Origin: an uncultured Spirochaetaceae bacterium
GTDB lineage: Bacteria; Spirochaetota; Spirochaetia; Treponematales; Treponemataceae
Length of the DNA stretch: 32,227 nucleotides
Assembly: GCA_902799965.1 (NCBI GenBank)
Contig: CADCCO010000020.1
Location: 1-32,227, forward strand
Direction: 5' to 3'
Shown: positions 1 through 7,325 of the stretch, piece after piece
Numbering within the stretch: position 1 is the stretch's first letter
Layout of the letters: the number at the start of each line of letters is the position of its first letter
Made by a program: the position numbers and the translations under genes
Notes under the pieces: generated by a model
The model's input: only the letters and a program-made list of their open reading frames with translations
Told to the model about the DNA's origin: nothing
Databases searched by the model: none

Positions 1-2
1 AC

Positions 3-1355
3 GTTTGCTTTTACGGCTCCGAATACGGAAGGCAGTTTGATGCGGACAAAAAATTTATGGCGGAGCGGGGCGTGGACTTTGTGTCGTTGGCGCCCGACGG
101 CTTTTCTCCCTCGGAAGGAGTTAACGCCGCCGCCTTGTTCTTGCAAAGCGCGCGGATTCAAAAGAAGGTGGTCGCCTTTGGAAGCGGCGCCTTTTATGAC
201 AGGGTTATTGGGGGCGCGAAAAACTGTTTTCTTCCCGCTTACATTGTGGACAACGATTCGGCAAAATGGGGAACTTTCAAAAGCGGCGTTGAGATAAAGT
301 CTCCGGACGCCTTGGCCGCGGAGAATGAAGACTATTGCGTCGTCGTCGTTTGCGCCAAGAATTCCCAGCCGATAGTAGATCAAATTAAGGCTATAAAAAA
401 TTTTGACTATAGGACTTTGTCTTTCTTGAATGAAATCGCGCTTCTTGAGAATCTCAATTTTTGCAAAACGAAAAAAGAATTGGACGACATGGCTCTAAAC
501 AGAGTCCAAGACATAAACTATAAAATGCTTGAAGCCTTTGACTCTGTTTGCAGACGAAACAACATTGAATATTTTGTGAATTACGGCACGCTTTTGGGCG
601 CGATTCGCCACAAAGGCTTCATTCCATGGGACAATGACGTTGACACAATAATGAAGCGCGACGAATGCCTAAAGCTTTTTGAGCATAGAAACGAGTTTTC
701 AGACGAGTATTATTGGTTGTCAGATGACTTGATTGGAGATAAAAAATACTTTGACACCGTTCCACGGCTTAGCTACAAGAACGCTTATATAAAAAAGACG
801 GACGGCTCTGACGTTTTTTATGAAAATTATTACAATGGAATCCATCTGGACATGTTTGCCGTTGACAGAACTTACGACAATTTTTTGGGAAAACTCCAGC
901 GCTATGAGTTGGCGTTTTTGTACGGCATGATGAACGCTTACCGCCATAAGAGCATGTTTTTTGATTACGACAAGAAGATGCGTTTTTACAACTCGATTTT
1001 ATGCGCGGTCGGCAAGTTCATTCCGCTAAAATGGCTTAAGAAAAGGGCTGACAAAGTGGCGCGGCGTTTTGACAATGACAAAAAGGCGCCGTATTGGTTT
1101 ATAAGCAATTGCGCCTTGTGCAAGCTTTGGCTATTGTTCCCAAAAGAGATATTCGACAAGCCGCCTGTCAACCTTCAGTTTGGGACTTTGCAGGTTTCCG
1201 CCTCAGCGGAATATGACTCAATGTGCAAAAAAATATTTGGCGACTATATGCAATTGCCGCCAGTTGAACAAAGAATTCCGCACTGCGGACGCGAATATTT
1301 TTCCGCGGACTTGTTTGTGTTCAACGCCCCGGCAAAAAGAGGAATCAAATCATGA
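3..1355 (+). CDS. LicD-family phosphotransferase with N-terminal Rossmann-like domain (5' end outside window)
   Basis: The frame is open to the left edge, so the true start lies upstream; 450 residues are visible. Residues about 190-218 carry the LicD signature: a GTLLGAIRHKGFIPWDND core followed by VD. LicD proteins transfer phosphocholine or related phospho-substituents onto surface glycans in the cytoplasm before export. Ahead of it, residues about 53-130 look like a nucleotide-binding Rossmann-type domain (a VVAFGSGAFYDR glycine-rich strand-turn, later a VVVVCA strand). This recalls domains fused to sugar-modifying enzymes, but the family is not certain. The second acidic position of the usual WDDDID motif is Asn here. 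The stop overlaps the next start as ATGA, so it is probably co-translated with the export permease, which fits a role in decorating the exported polymer. The transferred group cannot be read from sequence. Base composition looks more AT-rich than the genes after it. Confidence 0.85.
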   Translation, partial: VCFYGSEYGRQFDADKKFMAERGVDFVSLAPDGFSPSEGVNAAALFLQSARIQKKVVAFGSGAFYDRVIGGAKNCFLPAYIVDNDSAKWGTFKSGVEIKSPDALAAENEDYCVVVVCAKNSQPIVDQIKAIKNFDYRTLSFLNEIALLENLNFCKTKKELDDMALNRVQDINYKMLEAFDSVCRRNNIEYFVNYGTLLGAIRHKGFIPWDNDVDTIMKRDECLKLFEHRNEFSDEYYWLSDDLIGDKKYFDTVPRLSYKNAYIKKTDGSDVFYENYYNGIHLDMFAVDRTYDNFLGKLQRYELAFLYGMMNAYRHKSMFFDYDKKMRFYNSILCAVGKFIPLKWLKKRADKVARRFDNDKKAPYWFISNCALCKLWLLFPKEIFDKPPVNLQFGTLQVSASAEYDSMCKKIFGDYMQLPPVEQRIPHCGREYFSADLFVFNAPAKRGIKS

Positions 1356-2605
1356 ATAAACATTCTGTTTGCAAAGCCTTAAAGCTAATCGTTATTCTCC
1401 TTTGCGCGGCGGGCGTGGGCTTTTTTGCCTTGTGGCGCTTTCCAAACCGCGGCTTGACGGCGGCTCTGCTTGACTCGCAGGGCCGCGTTTTGGGGCGCGC
1501 GTCTTGGACGGCGGAACAAATAGCCGGCGAAGAAGGCCTTTTCGCGATTCCCTTGCGCTTTGACGCGTTTGAAAAAGCTGGCGGCTCGTTTGCGGCGGCG
1601 GCCTCGACATTGCGCGTTTCTGGCGTGTTCAAGTCAATCTCCGCAAAAGAATTTGACTTTAACGCGATAAGCCGCATGATAGGCGGCGCGGAGTCTTGCG
1701 AATGGAAGTGGACTCCCAAATGCGTTGAGGTAAAAGGGCTGGCCATTTTGTTTATTATGATAAACGTTTTTGAAGAGCGCCTGTCCGACACTGCGCGCAA
1801 CAACCATTCGTTTGTCTTTGAAGTCAAGAAGTTTTTCAGCCAATTGCGCCGCTACAAAAACTACATGGTTTATTCCGCCCGCGCCGACCTTAACGCCGAG
1901 GTGGCCAACTCTTACCTGAACCGTTTGTGGTGGCTTTTGGAGCCATTCTTCAACATGATGGTGTATGTCGTCATTTTTGGCCGCGTTATGGGAAATTCCG
2001 TGCAAAACTACGCCACCTTTGTTTTTTCGGCGCTCTTGATGTGGAACTATTTTTCAAAGATTTTGAATTTCAGCGTAAAGCTTGTGCGCAACAGCCGCGA
2101 CATCGTGACAAAAGTTTACGTTCCAAAATTCGTTCTTTTGCTGAGCAACATGTTCCTCAATTTTTTCAAGCTGATTTTTTCAATGAGCGTCCTGATTGTC
2201 ATGCTGGCGGTTTTCCGCGTTCACGTTGGATTTAACGTTGTTTGGATTCTTCCCGCGTACGCTTTGATGATTTTGCTTTCCTTTGGCGCGGGAATGGTTC
2301 TTTTGCACTACGGGGTTTTCATCGACGACCTTGCGTATGCGATTGGCATTTTGCTGAACATGCTTATGTTCCTTTCCGGCGTCTTTTACAACGTGATGAC
2401 CACGCTGCCCGAGCCGCTTAACGTCTTGATGATGACGGTGAATCCTGTGGCGCTTTTCATTGACGTGATGCGGAACGCCTTGCTTTTGAACCGCGCGGCC
2501 GACCTGCCTTTGCTGGGCTTGTGGCTTTTTGTTTCGCTTCTTTTGTGCTACGCGGGCGTTCACATCGTTTACAAAAACGAAAACAGCTACGTAAAGATTA
2601 TTTAA
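1352..2605 (+). CDS. ABC-2 type polysaccharide export permease with extra N-terminal domain
   Basis: The protein has 417 residues. From about residue 155 onward it is a typical ABC-2 (Wzm/TagG/RfbD-type) exporter membrane subunit: an amphipathic stretch with LNRLWWLLEP, then about six hydrophobic segments and the late VNPVALFIDVMRN motif. Such permeases move undecaprenyl-linked glycans across the inner membrane with a Wzt/TagH ATPase, which is the next gene. The family is usually about 260-280 residues. The extra 140 residues here comprise a membrane segment (about 8-27), a roughly 100-residue soluble part, and a short hydrophobic segment (about 129-142). If the segments insert as expected, the soluble part is periplasmic. 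The start overlaps the LicD stop (ATGA). There is no sign of a frameshift. Function of the extension is unknown. Confidence 0.88.
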   Translation: MNKHSVCKALKLIVILLCAAGVGFFALWRFPNRGLTAALLDSQGRVLGRASWTAEQIAGEEGLFAIPLRFDAFEKAGGSFAAAASTLRVSGVFKSISAKEFDFNAISRMIGGAESCEWKWTPKCVEVKGLAILFIMINVFEERLSDTARNNHSFVFEVKKFFSQLRRYKNYMVYSARADLNAEVANSYLNRLWWLLEPFFNMMVYVVIFGRVMGNSVQNYATFVFSALLMWNYFSKILNFSVKLVRNSRDIVTKVYVPKFVLLLSNMFLNFFKLIFSMSVLIVMLAVFRVHVGFNVVWILPAYALMILLSFGAGMVLLHYGVFIDDLAYAIGILLNMLMFLSGVFYNVMTTLPEPLNVLMMTVNPVALFIDVMRNALLLNRAADLPLLGLWLFVSLLLCYAGVHIVYKNENSYVKII

Positions 2606-2620
2606 CGGAGAACGATTGAT

Positions 2621-3349
2621 ATGTCAGAACTCGCGCTTGAAGTAAGCCACGTAAGCATAGACTACAAAGACCTTAGCCATATGTCCCTGCACAAGACGCT
2701 CGCAAAGGGCGGCGTAAAAAGGGCGCGTACTTTTAGGGCTGTAAACGATTTGTCCTTCACTTTGGAAAAGGGAAAAATTCTCGGCATCGTCGGAAGGAAC
2801 GGTTCCGGAAAGACTACGCTCCTTCGCTCCGTGGCGGGAATCTTTCAGCCTGACGAAGGCTACATCGAAACTTTTGGAAACCGCGTTTCCCTTATGGCAA
2901 TCGGCATAGGCTTTAACGCCAACAACACCGGCCGGGAGAACATTTTAAAGTCGGGAATGCTTTTGGGCTGCGAGCTGGATTACGTAAAAAAGAACATGGA
3001 CGCGATAATCGAGTTTTCCGAGCTGGGCGAGTTCATCGACCGGCCCGTGCGCACTTACTCAAGCGGAATGTATTCCAAGTTGTCGTTTTCGGTCACCGCG
3101 ATTTTGGAAACCGACATAATGCTTGTGGACGAAGTGCTTAGCGTTGGCGACGAGCATTTTAGGCAAAAGAGCTTTAAGAAAATGGAAGAGCTTATGCATA
3201 GCGGGCGCACGGTCCTGATTGTTTCCCACGCCACCAACACGCTGGAAAAATTTTGCGACCAAGTCCTGTGGATCAACGACGGAAACTTCATGATGCTCGG
3301 CGACACAAAGCCTGTTCTGGAAGCCTACGAAAAGTCCATGCAATTGTAG
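2621..3349 (+). CDS. ABC transporter ATP-binding protein, polysaccharide export (Wzt/TagH-like)
   Basis: This 242-residue ATPase powers export of the glycan through the permease encoded just before it. Visible motifs are the Walker A loop GRNGSGKTT (58-66), the signature YSSGM (146-150), the Walker B strand DIMLVDE (165-171) and the switch histidine H203 in IVSHATNT. The SYSSGM-type signature and the short N-terminal lead with SLHK are typical of the Wzt/TagH/RfbE group. It ends soon after the nucleotide-binding domain, so it lacks the C-terminal carbohydrate-binding domain found in Wzt proteins that recognise a capped O-antigen. The start is supported by a GGAG site in the 15-base gap after the permease. 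The two genes are clearly one transporter. Confidence 0.92.
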   Translation: MSELALEVSHVSIDYKDLSHMSLHKTLAKGGVKRARTFRAVNDLSFTLEKGKILGIVGRNGSGKTTLLRSVAGIFQPDEGYIETFGNRVSLMAIGIGFNANNTGRENILKSGMLLGCELDYVKKNMDAIIEFSELGEFIDRPVRTYSSGMYSKLSFSVTAILETDIMLVDEVLSVGDEHFRQKSFKKMEELMHSGRTVLIVSHATNTLEKFCDQVLWINDGNFMMLGDTKPVLEAYEKSMQL

Positions 3350-3377
3350 CGGCGGCCGTAGGTCGCGGCGGCGCGGC

Positions 3378-3406
3378 TTGAAAAACGCCCGCGATTGCTG
3401 TATAAT
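3378..3406 (+). promoter_or_regulatory. Strong sigma-70-type promoter, near-leaderless
   Basis: A -35 TTGAAA (3378-3383) and a perfect -10 TATAAT (3401-3406) are separated by 17 bases. Transcription would be expected to start near 3412-3414, only a few bases before the ATG at 3416. No Shine-Dalgarno sequence is visible, so the mRNA would be leaderless or nearly so. Confidence 0.75.
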
Positions 3407-3415
3407 ATTCGCTCT

Positions 3416-4387
3416 ATGAAGGCTTCTTCCGTTTCAAACAAAAGGCAAAAGCGAAAAAGAATCAGCGTTCTCATTCCCTGTTACAACGAAGAGGAAAACG
3501 TCGTCGCTATGTCAAAGGCCGTCGAGGAAGAGTTGAAAAAATCCTGCCAGGCATACGACTATGAAATTGTTTTCATCGACAACCATTCAACGGACAACAC
3601 CCGGCCCTTGCTTCGAGCGCTTTGCAAGAACAACAAAAAAATAAAGGCCATTTTCAACGCGCGGAATTTCGGCCAGTTTAATTCCCCTTATTACGGAATC
3701 ACACAGCTTGACGGCGACTGCGTGATTTCCATTTCATGCGACTTCCAAGATCCGGTGGAATTGATTCCGACCCTTGTCCAAAAATGGGAAGAGGGCGCCA
3801 AGATCGTTGCGGCCATAAAGACCCAGAGCGACGAAGACAAGTTTGTCCGCTTTTTGCGCACTTGCTATTACAAGATAATTCACAAGATGAGCCAAGTGGA
3901 GCAAATCGAGCATTTTACCGGCTTTGGACTTTACGACAAGGCATTCATTGAAGTTTTGCGCGGCTTGCATGACCCAACGCCATTTTTGCGCGGAATCGTG
4001 GCCGAGCTTGGCTTTAAGCGGGTTGACGTTCCCTACAAGCAGGCCAGGCGCAGGGCCGGAAAAACCCACAACGACTGGTACAGCCTTTTTGACGCGGCCA
4101 TGCTCAGCTTCACTTCCTACACAAAGCAGGGCCTGCGGGTCGCCACGATCGGCGGCTTTACCGTAAGCGTTGTCGCCTTTCTTTTGGGAGTCGCCTACAC
4201 GGTGGCCAAGCTTTTGTATTGGAACCGCTTTGTCGCGGGAACGATTCCTATTTTGATAAGCGTTTTGTTCCTTGGCTCGCTCCAGCTTTTTTTCATAGGC
4301 TTTTTGGGGGAATACATCATGAGCATGAACAACCGCATTATGAACCGGCCGCTTGTAATCGAAGAAGAGCGGATAAATTTTGACTGA
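3416..4387 (+). CDS. GT2 polyprenyl-phosphate glycosyltransferase (DPM1/ArnC/GtrB-like)
   Basis: A 323-residue enzyme of the DPM1-like GT2 group, which transfers a sugar from a nucleotide donor to a polyprenyl phosphate at the inner membrane. The fold begins with ISVLIPCYNEE (16-26). A second conserved element, FIDNHSTDNT, lies at 53-62, and the metal-binding motif is DFQDP (109-113). RRRAGKTHN at about 211-219 is the acceptor-side motif common in this group. Two C-terminal membrane segments (about 243-265 and 275-298) match GtrB/ArnC. ATG 3416 is chosen because it is the only normal start before the fold and sits directly after a strong promoter; a TTG at 3395 lies between the promoter elements and is unlikely. 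Its product probably feeds a lipid-linked sugar to the locus. The sugar is unknown. Confidence 0.9.
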   Translation: MKASSVSNKRQKRKRISVLIPCYNEEENVVAMSKAVEEELKKSCQAYDYEIVFIDNHSTDNTRPLLRALCKNNKKIKAIFNARNFGQFNSPYYGITQLDGDCVISISCDFQDPVELIPTLVQKWEEGAKIVAAIKTQSDEDKFVRFLRTCYYKIIHKMSQVEQIEHFTGFGLYDKAFIEVLRGLHDPTPFLRGIVAELGFKRVDVPYKQARRRAGKTHNDWYSLFDAAMLSFTSYTKQGLRVATIGGFTVSVVAFLLGVAYTVAKLLYWNRFVAGTIPILISVLFLGSLQLFFIGFLGEYIMSMNNRIMNRPLVIEEERINFD

Positions 4388-4408
4388 CTTTAACTCTTGG
4401 GGCGCGGC

Positions 4409-5359
4409 ATGGATTTTTGTTCTGTAACAGTTTGGTTCAATCCCGACGACTTGTGCGTCCAAAACATTCTTTCTTACAGAGCCCTGTGCAAAAAATGCTT
4501 TATAGTCGACAACTCAAGCGGCGACAATTCAGCGCTTGCGGCTAAGATTCCGAACGCCGTCTACATTCCTAACGGCGGGAACCTTGGAATAGCGGCGGCC
4601 TTGAACGCGGGCTGCAGGCGCGCGGCGGAAGAAGGCTTTTTGGCTTGCATGACGATGGATCAAGACTCTTCGTGGGACGCGGCGCGGCTAAAAGAGTATT
4701 TTGACATTTGCGAAAAGTCTTTTTCCGACACGGCGGTTTCTTTTTGCCCGTCGGCCGCTTATGCCGCGCCTACAAGCCTTTTGGGCGACGCCAAGCGCTT
4801 TTTGCGCCGCGCCATAAAGGGGCGTGGTGGAGCGCCCGCCGCGGCCTCCACTGATTCCCGCACATCCACCGATTCCCGCGCCTCCACCGATTCTGGCTCG
4901 CCGACCGTCACCGCCGCAAGCGCCGGAAAAACCAAAATGCCTTGCTGCATAACAAGCGGCAACGTCATTTTGCTGTCCGCCTGGCAAAAGGTCGGCGGCT
5001 TTTACGAGCCCTTTTTCATCGACGAGGTTGACCACGAATTTTGCTTTCGCCTTAACGAGGCCGGCTATGAAATATTCAAGTTCGACTCTTGCTTGATGAA
5101 CCACGTTTTGGGAAAGCCAAAAAAAACTTTCTATCCCTGCGTGTCGCACCATTCGGGGCCGCGCCTTTACTATATTTTTAGGAACGCCTTCTTCTTGAAG
5201 AAAATGCATCCGGCCTTTTACAAAAGGCAGAATTATTCCAAGCAAATAAGGCAGCGCGTCGCGGGCCTTTTGTTCAACTGCAAAATTTCGCAGCTGCGAT
5301 ATTTGCTGCGCGCTTGGCTTGACTTTAAGCGGGGAAAGTTGGGGCCGCTTGGAAAATAG
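4409..5359 (+). CDS. GT2 glycosyltransferase, rhamnosyltransferase-like
   Basis: A 316-residue GT-A enzyme. Motifs include FIVDNSSGDNS (31-41), PNGGNLGIAAALNAG (54-68) and the metal-binding DQDS (84-87). The catalytic-region block SGNVILLSAWQKVGGFYEPF is followed by IDEVDHEFCFRL (about 204-215). The NxGNLGIAxALNxG and DQDS pattern is that of the rhamnosyltransferase-like GT2 family acting in O-antigen or capsule assembly. The start is ATG 4409, which has a GGGG site six bases upstream; a TTG four codons earlier is possible. Between the donor and acceptor halves (about residues 140-176) lies a low-complexity Ala/Ser/Thr/Asp insert made of three copies of a six-residue unit. It is absent from most relatives as I remember them and is probably a surface loop. 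The sugar is not certain. Confidence 0.88.
   Translation: MDFCSVTVWFNPDDLCVQNILSYRALCKKCFIVDNSSGDNSALAAKIPNAVYIPNGGNLGIAAALNAGCRRAAEEGFLACMTMDQDSSWDAARLKEYFDICEKSFSDTAVSFCPSAAYAAPTSLLGDAKRFLRRAIKGRGGAPAAASTDSRTSTDSRASTDSGSPTVTAASAGKTKMPCCITSGNVILLSAWQKVGGFYEPFFIDEVDHEFCFRLNEAGYEIFKFDSCLMNHVLGKPKKTFYPCVSHHSGPRLYYIFRNAFFLKKMHPAFYKRQNYSKQIRQRVAGLLFNCKISQLRYLLRAWLDFKRGKLGPLGK
4844..4897 (+). repeat. In-frame 18-bp tandem repeat (3 units)
   Basis: Three 18-base units at 4844-4861, 4862-4879 and 4880-4897 encode ASTDSR, TSTDSR and ASTDSG. They lie within the glycosyltransferase gene and keep its frame. Unit length is a multiple of three, so gain or loss of units would alter a loop, not end the protein. 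Confidence 0.85.
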
Positions 5360-5377
5360 GGCGGGGCGGAAACTTTT

Positions 5378-6349
5378 ATGCTTTACGTTTTTTACAACGA
5401 CGTTGACTCAAACCCTTGCGCCGCCTTGGCCTTGGCGCAATTGGAAAATCCGCAAGTCCGCGTAGTTCCGGCCGGCAAGCGGCTTTTTTTGTTCAGGAAT
5501 TCTTTCGCGCGCCTGGCGCTCCATCTTGGCTTTCGCCTAAAAATTCCCCTTATGCTGAATTTTTCGAGGGACTTCATAAGGCTTGTCAAAGGCATAAAAG
5601 AAGAGGACTCGATTTTGGTTTTTGGAAGCGGAATTTGCGTAAGCCCAAGAATAGCCTTTCCGTTCTTTAAAATATGCAAGGCCAAGCGAAGGTTCAAGTG
5701 GGTGTGGGACAGCGTTCTTGACGCGGAAGACGAAAAATGGCTTTTGGAATTAAAGGAATGTTTTGACGTTTTCACTTTTGACAAAAGCGACGCCAAAAAA
5801 TACGGCCTGACTTACAAGAACACCGTTTGCGCCGAGCCGCCCAAGTCCGCCGACTCAAGCGCGCAAGGCCAGGACGCCGCGCCCGCTTCCGGCGCCGTTG
5901 ACCTTTACTTTGTTGGCTACGACCGGGGGCGCTACGAGCGCTTGAACGCGCTTTTTGAAAAATGCGCGCAGATGGGGCTTTCCTGCAAATTTTTGGTCGT
6001 TCGCGACGAGTCAAGCCCGAGCGCGGAAAAATCCATTCCTCTAATGCAAAAAGGAATCGCGCCTCAGGAAAACTACAAGAACCTTTTGGAGGCGCGCTCT
6101 GTTTTGGACATTCCCGCCCAAGGCCAGCACGGGCTTACGCAGCGAACGGCGGAAGGCCTTTTTTTGCGCAAAAAAATCGTCACCGACAATCCTTTTGTCA
6201 AGGACGAAGCGCTTTTCAACGAACAAAACGTTTTCATTTTGGGCGAGCGCGACACAAGCGAGTTGCCGTCCTTCATCCGCTCTCCCTTTGCCCCCGTCGA
6301 CCTAAAGCCCTACACAATAAACGAGTGGATAAAGACATTTCTGTCTTGA
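5378..6349 (+). CDS. Putative GT-B type glycosyltransferase (CgeB/GT1-like C-terminal half)
   Basis: A 323-residue protein with no membrane segment or signal peptide. The central VFTFDKSDAKKYGL (about 129-142), then LYFVGYDRGRYERL, and a C-terminal stretch with GQHGLTQRTAEGLFLRKKIVT resemble the donor-binding half of CgeB-like glycosyltransferases and of a related family common in O-antigen and capsule clusters. The GLTxRxxEALFxxKKxxT pattern occupies the position where GT-B enzymes hold the nucleotide sugar. Assignment rests on remembered family patterns, so it is moderate. A Pro/Ala/Ser-rich linker (about 154-172) separates the two halves. ATG 5378 has a GGGGCGGA site upstream. The gene follows its GT2 neighbour by 18 bases and is presumably in the same transcript. 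Confidence 0.65.
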   Translation: MLYVFYNDVDSNPCAALALAQLENPQVRVVPAGKRLFLFRNSFARLALHLGFRLKIPLMLNFSRDFIRLVKGIKEEDSILVFGSGICVSPRIAFPFFKICKAKRRFKWVWDSVLDAEDEKWLLELKECFDVFTFDKSDAKKYGLTYKNTVCAEPPKSADSSAQGQDAAPASGAVDLYFVGYDRGRYERLNALFEKCAQMGLSCKFLVVRDESSPSAEKSIPLMQKGIAPQENYKNLLEARSVLDIPAQGQHGLTQRTAEGLFLRKKIVTDNPFVKDEALFNEQNVFILGERDTSELPSFIRSPFAPVDLKPYTINEWIKTFLS

Positions 6350-6374
6350 CCTTTGCGCGCATTCCCTTTATCAT
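6346..6374 (+). promoter_or_regulatory. Strong sigma-70-type promoter with very short leader
   Basis: A -35 TTGACC (6346-6351), overlapping the stop of the previous gene, and a -10 TATCAT (6369-6374) are 17 bases apart. The start point would fall near 6381. ATG 6393 is about 12 bases further on, with AGGA (6380-6383) at the extreme 5' end. Confidence 0.65.
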
Positions 6375-6392
6375 TTACTAGGAAACGCGCAT

Positions 6393-7325
6393 ATGTCCAT
6401 TCCTGTAATTTTCACGCATACAAACAATTCGCTTTACTTGCAGCTCGCGCTCTTGCAGGCAAAAAAGACTTGCGGCGGGCAAAACGTTTGCCTTATCGGC
6501 GACGCTTCCAACCGCGCGGATTTTGTCCGCCACTTTTATCTTTCTGACTACGACAAGTCCGAGCTTTGCGCCGCCTTTGAGCGCGCCTACAAGCACCGTT
6601 CTCCCAACCCCTACAACTACGAGCTTTTTTGCCTAAAGCGCTGGTTCGTCGCCCTTGAGTTTTTGTCCAAAAACAATTTTTCGGAATGTTTTTGCGTCGA
6701 CTCAGACGCTATGGTTTACGAGGACTTGGAAAAGGCGCGGCCCTTTTTGGCCGGGAAAGGCTTTTCGGTCATTCGCTTTACCGGAGAATTCGCCGGCCCC
6801 CAATGCTGCTATTTTACCCGCGAGGCCTTGGAGCGCTACTGCCGCTTTATTCTAAAAATGTATGGCGAAGACTTTTCCAAGCTTGAAGAAATTTACGAAG
6901 GCTTCCAAAAAAAAGGCTACGTTTCAGGCTTGTCCGACATGGTCTTGCTGGCGGAATTTTGCAAGCAAAACCAGGGCAAGTTCGTTGACTTTGACTATTC
7001 GCCGGAGCGAGACTTTTGCTTTGACGAAAATTTCGGCATATCATACGGCTTTGAATGCGGCGCGAAGGGCAAGCGCGTCAATATGAAGGACGGCGTTCCA
7101 TTTGTAAAAAGGCTCGCCACGGGCGCCCAGATAAAATTCTTCATGCTGCACTTCCAAGGAAACTGGAAGCCCTATATGAAAAAATACAGCGCCCTGTCTT
7201 TGCGCGAAAAGCTTGAGTCGCCTTACTACCTTAAGCTTTTGATAAAAGCTTCCGCAAAAGACGCGGTCAAGAAAATTCTTCCCAAAAAAATTTTGTACAT
7301 AGCAAAAAAGGCGGTGAAAAAATGA
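6393..7325 (+). CDS. GT-A-like protein with DSD motif, polysaccharide locus
   Basis: A 310-residue soluble protein, likely a nucleotide-sugar-dependent glycosyltransferase. The N-terminal IPVIFTHTNNSLYLQLALLQ and CLIGD resemble the first Rossmann strands of GT-A enzymes. FCVDSDAMVY (about 100-109) carries a DSD motif at the position of the metal-binding DxD. LSDMVLLAEF (about 178-187) and HFQGNWKPYM (about 258-267) look like the later acceptor and histidine elements seen in small GT8- or GT32-like enzymes. The exact family is not recognised. The C-terminal 45 residues are basic and amphipathic, which might hold the enzyme at the membrane. It has its own promoter and overlaps the next gene by four bases (ATGA), so the two are a pair. 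Confidence 0.7.
   Translation: MSIPVIFTHTNNSLYLQLALLQAKKTCGGQNVCLIGDASNRADFVRHFYLSDYDKSELCAAFERAYKHRSPNPYNYELFCLKRWFVALEFLSKNNFSECFCVDSDAMVYEDLEKARPFLAGKGFSVIRFTGEFAGPQCCYFTREALERYCRFILKMYGEDFSKLEEIYEGFQKKGYVSGLSDMVLLAEFCKQNQGKFVDFDYSPERDFCFDENFGISYGFECGAKGKRVNMKDGVPFVKRLATGAQIKFFMLHFQGNWKPYMKKYSALSLREKLESPYYLKLLIKASAKDAVKKILPKKILYIAKKAVKK

Noticed and set aside
3395..3415. TTG start for the first GT2 enzyme
   Set aside because: It falls between the -35 and -10 elements of the promoter, so it would not be transcribed from it, and it adds no family sequence.
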